Assembly: GCA_963735065.1 (NCBI GenBank)
Contig: CAVTJL010000007.1
Coordinates: 62,001 to 126,000, forward strand
DNA: 64,000 bases
Direction of reading: 5' to 3'
Source: CAVTJL01 sp963735065
GTDB taxonomy: Bacteria > Pseudomonadota > Alphaproteobacteria > Geminicoccales > Geminicoccaceae
Positions 59,094 to 64,000 of this stretch are shown here, piece by piece. The position numbers were made by a program, and so were the translations under genes. Numbering within the stretch: the stretch's first letter is position 1; each line of letters opens with the position of its first letter. The notes beneath the pieces were generated by a model that did not search any database, was not told the origin of the DNA, and worked only from the letters and a program-made list of their open reading frames with translations.

Positions 59094-60338
59094 GTGGCAC
59101 TGAGCCGACCTCTCCTGGGCGTCAATTTTTTCGCCGGCGATGTGGTGGCCGGTCTGGGCCCCTATCTCGCGATCTATCTCCTGTCTGCCTATCACTGGAA
59201 GCCCGGCGGCATCGGCCTCGCTTTGGCGGTGGGCTCGATCACGACGGTGCTCGTCCAGACGCCGGCCGGCGCCATCATCGACTGGACGCGCCACAAGCGC
59301 GCGATCCTCGCCCTGTGCGCGGCCGGCATCGGCGTGGCCACGGCGCTCGTCGTCATCACGGACGACCCGCCCTGGATCGTCTACGGCGCGCAGATCATGA
59401 TCGGCGTCGCCTCCTCGTTCCTGGGGCCGGCCATCGCCGCCGTGACGCTTGGCCTCGTCGGGCAGCAGCGCTTCACCGCGCAGACCAGTGCCAACCAGGC
59501 CTGGAACCATGCCGGCAACACGTTCGGCGGGGCGGTGGGGGCGGCCCTGGCCATCTGGTGGGCCGCCGATGGCGTCTTCTGGCTCGTCGTCGCCATGGCG
59601 ATGTGCATGATCGTCAGCGTCTTCATGATCGACGCCCGGGCCATCGACCACGAGGCCGCCCGCGGCGGTGTGAAGGTCGAGCATGGCGAGGACGAGCCGT
59701 CGGGCTTCTTGACGCTTTTGTCCGATCGGCGGCTGATCGTCTTTGCCGTGGCGGTCGTCACCTTCCACTTCGCCAACGCCGCCATGCTGCCGCTCGTCAG
59801 CCAGAAGCTGTCGCTGGGCGGCGAGGTGGGCCAGGGCTTCGCCTTCACCGCCGCCTGCATCGTCGCGGCCCAGCTCCTGATGATCCCGATGGCCGTGCTG
59901 TGCGGCGCCAAGGCCGACCGCTGGGGACGCAAGCCGCTTTTTCTCTTCGCCTTCTCGATCCTGCCGATCCGCGGGCTGCTCTACACCCTGACCGACAGCT
60001 CGCCCGCGCTCGTCGCCATCCAGGGCCTCGACGGCGTGGCCAACGGCATCTTCGGCGTCGTCTTCCTCCTGATCCTCGCCGACGTGACGCACGGCACCGG
60101 CCGCTTCAACATCGCCCAGGGCGCCCTGTCGACCCTGATCGGCGTCGGCGCCTCGCTCAGCAACCTGCTGGCCGGATGGGTCGTCGAGGCAGCCGGCTAC
60201 GATGCCGGTTTCTTTTTCCTTGCCGGCGTCGCGGTTCTGGGCGCCATCGTCTTCGCGATCCTGATGCCGGAGACGGCCTCCCATGCGCTCGATGCCAAGG
60301 CGGCACGAGCTGCGGGGAGGAGCGCGGGCTCCGGGTGA
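59094..60338 (+). CDS. Major facilitator superfamily (MFS) transporter
   Basis: Inner-membrane secondary transporter of 414 residues with about twelve helices. The GTG at 59094 has GAGGAAAAG 6 nt upstream. Helices begin 'LLGVNFFAGDVVAGLGPYLAIYLLSAYHW'. The TM2-3 loop shows the MFS motif as GAIIDWTRHKR, and the TM8-9 loop repeats it as GAKADRWGRKPLF. 'SANQAWNHAGNTFGGAVGAALAIWW' and the C-terminal six helices follow. The overall pattern resembles transporters annotated as drug or metabolite exporters. Substrate is not indicated by context. Confidence 0.9.
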   Translation: MALSRPLLGVNFFAGDVVAGLGPYLAIYLLSAYHWKPGGIGLALAVGSITTVLVQTPAGAIIDWTRHKRAILALCAAGIGVATALVVITDDPPWIVYGAQIMIGVASSFLGPAIAAVTLGLVGQQRFTAQTSANQAWNHAGNTFGGAVGAALAIWWAADGVFWLVVAMAMCMIVSVFMIDARAIDHEAARGGVKVEHGEDEPSGFLTLLSDRRLIVFAVAVVTFHFANAAMLPLVSQKLSLGGEVGQGFAFTAACIVAAQLLMIPMAVLCGAKADRWGRKPLFLFAFSILPIRGLLYTLTDSSPALVAIQGLDGVANGIFGVVFLLILADVTHGTGRFNIAQGALSTLIGVGASLSNLLAGWVVEAAGYDAGFFFLAGVAVLGAIVFAILMPETASHALDAKAARAAGRSAGSG

Positions 60339-60572
60339 CAGGACGCGGCCGGACTCGGGAGGTCACGCCCTATTGCAGCCTGTGGGCTCTGCTCTGCTGC
60401 GGTGGCCGCGTCGAGATCCGCTTCGTGCGGTTGCCGGCACACCCTCGAGCGGCCGCGCCGAGCGTATCGAACGTCCCCTCAGCCACCGCGAGCGTGGCCC
60501 GAGGCCTGGCGTCCAGCTCAAAGGCCGGACTTGAGCGGAGCGTCATCCATCTCGGGGCGATGCGAGCCCCGC

Positions 60573-60995
60573 TCACCCTTCGCGGTTGGGCGTGCCCAGC
60601 ACATGCGTGTTGGGTGGCTCCATGACGTCGTCGAAGGTCTGGGTGAACATCGCCGCGGCGAAGAAGGCGACCGCACGCAGGGTCTCGGTCCCGACATTGG
60701 CAAGGTCGTGGCGCACGCCGGTCGGCAGCACGAACACGCTGCCGGGGCCGACGGCATGCTTGCCGTCCTCCATCCGCAGCTCGCCCTGGCCGGCGATGAT
60801 GTATTGCGTCTCCTCGGTGGCGTCGGTGTGCCACCCCAGCCGGCCGCCCGGCTCGATCTCGTAGACGATGGTCGAGGACTGGGTGGCGCCGTGTCCGCCG
60901 CAGGTGGCGAAGGCGCCGGCCCAGCGGACCCCGTCGCTCCCCTGGCCATGAAGGTGGGCGCGCTCCAGCTTGTCGGAAGCGATGACCGGGACCAT
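60573..60995 (-). CDS. Cupin-domain protein
   Basis: A 140-residue small barrel protein. The ATG at 60995 has GGGGGAGG five bases upstream; the preceding in-frame extension has none. The cupin motifs are EIEPGGRLGWHTDATEETQYIIAGQGEL, giving a G(X)5HXH-like first motif with one His and a Glu, and 'GPGSVFVLPTGVRHDLANVGTE', the second motif with its His. Metal-binding residues H-x-x-x-E-E and the C-terminal His fit a metal-dependent cupin. It stands alone on the minus strand. Enzymatic role or ligand unknown. Confidence 0.9.
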   Translation of the reverse strand: MVPVIASDKLERAHLHGQGSDGVRWAGAFATCGGHGATQSSTIVYEIEPGGRLGWHTDATEETQYIIAGQGELRMEDGKHAVGPGSVFVLPTGVRHDLANVGTETLRAVAFFAAAMFTQTFDDVMEPPNTHVLGTPNREG

Positions 60996-61308
60996 GGGAC
61001 CTCCCCCTTGGCCGGATCCGGAACCTCGGAAGCGAGGCTCTGCGCGTTTCGCGTCCGGCCGCTGATCCAGCTCGTACGAGTGACGGGCTTCCTTCGTCAA
61101 CCATAGGTTAACGCGATTTGCGCCGCTCGAGCTCCCGCGCCGGGCGTGCGGGTGCTGCCGGAGCGCCGCCGCGCCACCGGCGATTGCCCCTGTCCGTCAA
61201 TTTCGGTGACACGCCGTGCAACGCATGGCTCGCCAGGGAGCCCGGAGCCCGCAAGGTGCACCGTGGGCTCGCGCCGGGCCCACTGGTGGTGGTCGAAGAG
61301 CCGCTTGA

Positions 61309-61530
61309 TGGCGTGGACCTGGAGCTGCCGCCCCGCGAGCCGACTCCCTTGCCTATGGCGACATTCTCGCCGCCCGCAGAGGTCTCGGCCGATCCACCGC
61401 GACGGTCGACCCGATGATCGCCGCCACCACCCGCGCCTGCGGCGCTGCCGTCGTGACCCGCAACGTCACGGATTTCGAGGCCGCCGGGGTCGTCATCGTC
61501 AACCCCCGGCCGGACCGGCTCGCCTCTTAA
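61309..61530 (+). pseudogene. Remnant of a VapC-type PIN-domain toxin
   Basis: The frame from 61309 (after a TGA at 61306) to a TAA at 61528 reads A-A-P-R-A-D-S-L-A-Y-G-D-I-L-A-A-R-R, then STATVDPMIAATTRACGAAVVTRNVTDFEAAGVVIVNP. This is the C-terminal half of a PIN domain: the D-x-x-IAATA helix, and TRNVxDF with its acidic residue. The N-terminal half with the first catalytic Asp (MxxLDTN) is absent in any frame just upstream, and there is no clear start before the ATG inside DPM. It is therefore a truncated, inactive toxin. No VapB partner was recognised. Confidence 0.7.
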
Positions 61531-61563
61531 GGCGAGTGACAAAAGAAAAGAATCAACTTCCGA

Positions 61564-61591
61564 TTGACACAGGGCTCTTCATTCCTATATC
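61564..61591 (+). promoter_or_regulatory. Sigma70-type promoter giving an apparently leaderless transcript
   Basis: TTGACA (61564-61569) and TATATC (61586-61591) are separated by 16 nt, with an A-rich upstream tract (AAAAGAAAAGAA) at about 61542-61553 like an UP element. The downstream ATG at 61600 is only 9 bases from the -10, so transcription would begin at or next to the start codon. No Shine-Dalgarno precedes it. Confidence 0.7.
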
Positions 61592-61599
61592 GAGCCCCC

Positions 61600-62196
61600 A
61601 TGCCTTCCGTCTACCCCTCGCGTTCCCCCGCCTCGATGCCCGCGGCCCGCACCGTGCGGCTGGCGCGGCGACTCGCCGGCGGCATGACGCCCGCCGAGGT
61701 CGCCAGGCACGAGGACACGGACGAGGCCGAGCTTTTGTCACTTCTCGAGGACGAGAAGTTCCAGAAGCACGTCGCCTACTACCGGCACGAGGCCGAGCTG
61801 CCCGAGGACGAGCGCGAAGAGATCCTGATCAGGACGGCGTTCGCCAGCCTCCAGCACCTCGCCGACATGGGCGACACCAAAGCTCTTTTGTTCCTTGCCT
61901 ACGAGGGCAACCGCGGCCGGCACCCGGAAAACCGCCTGCGCCGCCTCGTGACGCGCACGAGCGACCGCGATCCCGAGCTCTGTGCTGGGGACGAGATCGG
62001 CGCGGCGCCGGCCAACGACGCCGTCGCCGCCGAGCTTGTCTCGGACCTCCTCGCCTTCGCCCGGAGCAACCCGGACGTGGCCGACTGGGTCCTGCGCTAC
62101 GCCGAGAGCCGCCAAGCCGCGCTGGGAGAGAGCGGGGCCGAGGCGGTGGAGGAGCAAAAGAGGAGAGTGAAAGAAGAGAAGATCAGCAAAGGATAG
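61600..62196 (+). CDS. Hypothetical protein, HTH/terminase-small-subunit-like start
   Basis: A 198-residue cytoplasmic protein from the ATG at 61600. The N-terminus MPSVYPSRSPASMPAARTVRLARRLAGGMTPAEVARHEDTDEAELLSLLEDEKFQKHVAYY looks like a helix-turn-helix (GMTPAEVARHEDTDEAELLSLL), as in small DNA-binding or phage terminase-small-subunit proteins. The middle (LADMGDTKALLFLAYEGNRGRHPENRL) and the acidic-basic C-terminus (EAVEEQKRRVKEEK) follow. I do not recognise a family. A near-consensus promoter directly precedes it, and the transcript seems leaderless. It is flanked by a toxin remnant and a hairpin-repeat region. Confidence 0.7.
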   Translation: MPSVYPSRSPASMPAARTVRLARRLAGGMTPAEVARHEDTDEAELLSLLEDEKFQKHVAYYRHEAELPEDEREEILIRTAFASLQHLADMGDTKALLFLAYEGNRGRHPENRLRRLVTRTSDRDPELCAGDEIGAAPANDAVAAELVSDLLAFARSNPDVADWVLRYAESRQAALGESGAEAVEEQKRRVKEEKISKG

Positions 62197-62231
62197 CGAA
62201 AGAAGGGCAAGCCGACGCATCCCCACGGGTC

Positions 62232-62254
62232 ATCCCCCGCCTTGAGCGGGGGAT
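62232..62254. repeat. Intergenic hairpin repeat unit (ATCCCCCGC stem)
   Basis: ATCCCCCGC (62232-62240) and its complement (62246-62254), perfect 9-bp stem with CTTGA loop. The loop and stem style match the longer repeats that follow. It may also terminate the gene at 61600, whose stop is 36 bp upstream; no T-run. Confidence 0.7.
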
Positions 62255-62493
62255 CAACTGGTGGGCGTGACGCGACAATAGCGTGGCCAGCCTCCGAGCA
62301 GTTGGCCCCCCGATCAAGCCGTGGGGCGACGAGAGGATGTGGGCGCGCCGCATTCTTGTCACCCGACGGCGTGACCGGCGGTCAGGTGGCGGAGCAAGCG
62401 ACTCTGTCCCGTCGCGCCCGTCACCTGATCCCCCGGTCGGCGCCGGGTGACGGAAGAAGCGCGTCCTCGCGTCGCCTCGTCTCTCTTTTGTCA

Positions 62494-62582
62494 CCCTTGT
62501 GCGCCGACACAAGGGTCCATGCCACATCCTGGCCCGCCGTCGCGAGCGCGGGCATGGATCCTCGGGTCAAGCGCCCGAGGAT
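62494..62582. repeat. Composite RIME-like intergenic repeat, copy 1
   Basis: Two perfect hairpins joined by a conserved block: CCCTTGTG/CACAAGGG (62494-62501, 62508-62515, 6-nt loop) and ATCCTCGGG/CCCGAGGAT (62558-62566, 62574-62582, 7-nt loop). Between them lies a segment with CCATGCCACATCCTGGCCCG. The first hairpin and this block recur at 62631-62680. Confidence 0.8.
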
Positions 62583-62630
62583 GACGGGAGAAGGGCGTCC
62601 GTAGGCGTGACGCCCGCGCCTGCTCTGTCA

Positions 62631-62652
62631 CCCTCGTGCCCCGACGCGAGGG
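62631..62652. repeat. RIME-like intergenic repeat, copy 2 (first hairpin)
   Basis: CCCTCGTG (62631-62638) pairs with CGCGAGGG (62645-62652) with one G-U pair and a 6-nt loop, and is followed by CCATGCCCCGTCCTGGCCCG. This is a diverged copy of the hairpin and block of copy 1; the second hairpin is missing. Confidence 0.75.
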
Positions 62653-62885
62653 CCCATGCCCCGTCCTGGCCCGCCATCGCCGGTGTGAGCGTGAACCCCG
62701 GCCCTTGCCCTGAGCGGAGCTGCCGGCACCCGCGCATATCCCTCGATCCACACCCACAGAATCAGCAGCCCCGGGCCGCGCCCCGGCCGGGTTGCGGGCG
62801 CCACGTGTGCGGTCCAGGATCGGCCGCCGGTCGAGCGGACCCGATCGCGCACGCCGACAAAGCCGTTCCAGCCCTTGGAGGGATC

Positions 62886-63758
62886 ATGAAGCTCCGGGAG
62901 CGCGTGCCCTACAGCGCCATCGTCGACCGCGAGCCCTGGCGGCTGCCGGGCGGCAAGCGGGTGGCCGTGTGGCCGCTCGTGACGGTGGAGGTGTGGGACC
63001 CGGACGGGCCCCTGCCGCGCACGCTCCTGCCGCCGCCGCAGGGCGTCACCTTCGTCCCGGACGTGCCCAACTGGAGCTGGGCCGAGTACGGGGCCCGGGT
63101 CGGCTTCTGGCGCATGAAGGAGGCCCTGGACCGGCGCGGCATCAAGGCCGTGCTCTGCATCAACGGGGCCGTGATCGGGCACTATCCCAGGATCTGCGAG
63201 GCGGCGCTCGAGCAGGGCTGGGAGCTGATGGGCCACAACATCGTGCAAAAGCCCATGCACGCCATGGAGGACGAGGAGGCGGCCATCAACGAGACGGTCG
63301 AGCTCATCGAGCGCTTCTCGGGCAGCAGGCCGCGCGGCTGGATGGGGCCCGGCCTCACCGAGACCCACCGCACGCCGGAGCTCCTGGTCAAGGCGGGGGT
63401 GGAGTACACGACGGACTGGGTGCTGGACGACCAGCCCACCGTCATCGAGACGGAGGAAGGGCCGCTCTACAGCGTGCCCTACTCGGTCGAGGTCAACGAT
63501 GTCGTGCTGATGGCGGTGGAGCGGCGGCCCTCCGAGGAGCTCTGCGAGCGGGCCATCGTCACCTGCGACCGCTACATCGCCGAAGGCGCCGACCAGGCCC
63601 GGGTCCTGTCACTCGCCTGCCACCCCTATCTGCACGGCGTGCCGCACCGCATCGGCCATTACGAGCGCTGCCTCGACGCGCTGGCCGGGCGGGAGCAGGT
63701 GGTCTTCACCACCGGAGGCCAGATCCTGGACTGGTACAAGGCCGGCCGCGGGAGCTGA
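62886..63758 (+). CDS. Polysaccharide deacetylase family protein (PuuE/allantoinase-like)
   Basis: A 290-residue cytoplasmic NodB-homology hydrolase. The ATG at 62886 has GGAGGG 4 nt upstream. The N-terminus (MKLRERVPYSAIVDREPWRLPGGKRVAVWPLVTVEVWDPDGPLPRTLLPPPQG) and 'PDVPNWSWAEYGARVGFWRMKEALDRRGIKAVLCINGAVIGHYP' match the subgroup annotated as PuuE-type allantoinase or related deacetylase rather than chitin deacetylase. 'WELMGHNIVQKPMH', 'RPRGWMGPGLTETHRTPELLVKAGVEYTTDWVLDDQP' and 'HPYLHGVPHRIGHYERCLDAL' continue the fold. No signal peptide. Exact amide substrate uncertain; the allantoin link is inference. Confidence 0.88.
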   Translation: MKLRERVPYSAIVDREPWRLPGGKRVAVWPLVTVEVWDPDGPLPRTLLPPPQGVTFVPDVPNWSWAEYGARVGFWRMKEALDRRGIKAVLCINGAVIGHYPRICEAALEQGWELMGHNIVQKPMHAMEDEEAAINETVELIERFSGSRPRGWMGPGLTETHRTPELLVKAGVEYTTDWVLDDQPTVIETEEGPLYSVPYSVEVNDVVLMAVERRPSEELCERAIVTCDRYIAEGADQARVLSLACHPYLHGVPHRIGHYERCLDALAGREQVVFTTGGQILDWYKAGRGS

Positions 63759-63773
63759 TGGGGCGGGGGCCCC

Positions 63774-64000
63774 TCACCCGTCGGCCGGTGCCGGCCCGGT
63801 CTCCTCCGCCGTCCTGAAGCGGCGTGCCACGCGCTCCAGCGTCAGGCCCTGGACGACAATCGTGAAGATGACGATGCCGTAGCAGATGACGAGGATGTCG
63901 TCCCGGTAGGGGCCCTGCGGCAGGCTGAGGGCCAGCGCCACCGAGATGCCGCCCCTGAGGCCGCCCCAGGTGAGGACGGCGATGGCCAGCGCCTTGCGGC
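63774..64000 (-). CDS. CPA1-type Na+/H+ antiporter, C-terminal part
   Basis: Partial minus-strand gene, running off the right edge. The visible ~75 C-terminal residues read RKALAIAVLTWGGLRGGISVALALSLPQG, then YRDDILVICYGIVIFTIVVQGLTLERVARRF and an acidic tail ending PADG with a stop at 63774. The LTWGGLRGGISVALALSLP motif is diagnostic of monovalent cation:proton antiporters of the CPA1 family (NhaP/YjcE), containing the conserved arginine in GLRG. Its 3' end converges on the deacetylase gene with a 15-bp gap. The N-terminal helices and ion-binding Asp lie outside the window. Confidence 0.9.
   Translation of the reverse strand, partial: RKALAIAVLTWGGLRGGISVALALSLPQGPYRDDILVICYGIVIFTIVVQGLTLERVARRFRTAEETGPAPADG

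Larger units (their letters stand above)
62197..62885. other. Non-coding repeat-rich region
   Basis: About 690 bp with no supported gene. It contains at least three degenerate hairpin repeats (listed separately) and further pieces: GTCACC ... GGTGAC pairs around 62422-62453 and CATGGATCC/GGGTCCATG arms. The repeats appear as mosaics of the motif GTCACCCTNGTGCNCCGACNCNAGGG plus CATGCC and CCTGGCCCGCC blocks. These look like the dispersed REP/RIME-type elements seen in many alphaproteobacterial intergenic regions. No transposase remnant is visible. Confidence 0.75.

Noticed and set aside
62229..62690. CRISPR array
   Set aside because: Repeats differ in length and sequence, spacers are absent and the units are hairpins of intergenic type.
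62197..62885. Insertion-sequence remnant in the repeat-rich region
   Set aside because: Hairpins and blocks recur, but no transposase homology or terminal inverted repeats with target duplication could be found.

Overview
The window looks like a chromosomal segment of a high-GC alphaproteobacterium with an oligotrophic, transporter-rich lifestyle, perhaps Rhodospirillales- or Geminicoccales-like; that placement is inference. The support is the strongly GC-biased third codon positions, the ABC uptake operons with Tat-type substrate-binding proteins, the MdtABC-style RND pair, and a cluster of degenerate hairpin repeats of the kind common in alphaproteobacterial intergenic DNA. No rRNA, tRNA, CRISPR, phage or insertion sequence was recognised.

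Layout. 1-5.1 kb (minus strand): start of an oligopeptide/dipeptide-type ABC operon (binding protein, two permeases, running off the left edge) preceded by an ArsR-like regulator; inverted CTGAT/ATCAG repeats lie upstream of both units. 5.2-6.6 kb: exported methionine sulfoxide reductases MsrB and MsrA. 6.9-11.5 kb: a complete carbohydrate-type ABC operon (binding protein, two permeases, ATPase). 11.5-15.7 kb (minus): a five-gene cluster of DUF6134, thermostable-hemolysin family protein, AMP-dependent ligase (frame-broken), haem-oxygenase-like iron oxidase and SDR, which looks biosynthetic. 16.1-21.8 kb: a polyamine-type ABC operon (ATPase, two permeases, two tandem-duplicated binding proteins). 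21.8-29.1 kb: a minus-strand hypothetical, two paralogous serine hydrolases, an FMN reductase, a DUF5996 protein and an OmpA-like outer-membrane protein.

29.2-33 kb (minus): a sugar-type ABC operon with enlarged permeases and no ATPase gene. 33.4-41.5 kb (plus): a divergent sugar-type ABC operon with duplicated binding proteins, two permeases, ATPase, DUF2442 protein, a frame-broken Gfo/Idh/MocA oxidoreductase and an EamA exporter. A perfect palindrome, GTTATCGATAAC, lies in the shared intergenic region. 41.6-44.6 kb: a HigBA-like toxin-antitoxin pair whose toxin is broken by a 14-bp tandem duplication, then a GNAT acetyltransferase, a FAD monooxygenase and a small membrane protein. 44.9-56.4 kb: an outer-membrane factor/adaptor/two-pump RND efflux operon, translationally linked to an amidase and followed by a second Gfo/Idh/MocA oxidoreductase. 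56.5-64 kb: a frame-broken alpha/beta hydrolase, GAF histidine kinase, MFS transporter, cupin, VapC remnant, a hypothetical gene with an apparently leaderless promoter, a hairpin-repeat region, a PuuE-like polysaccharide deacetylase and the C-terminus of a CPA1 Na+/H+ antiporter.

Three themes recur. First, five otherwise well-conserved genes carry a reading-frame disruption of the same sign (one extra base), so either assembly errors or local gene decay should be resolved before functions are assigned. Second, three of the ABC operons carry a strong hairpin between the binding-protein gene and the first permease gene. Third, paralogous pairs (two binding-protein pairs, one serine-hydrolase pair) point to frequent local duplication.
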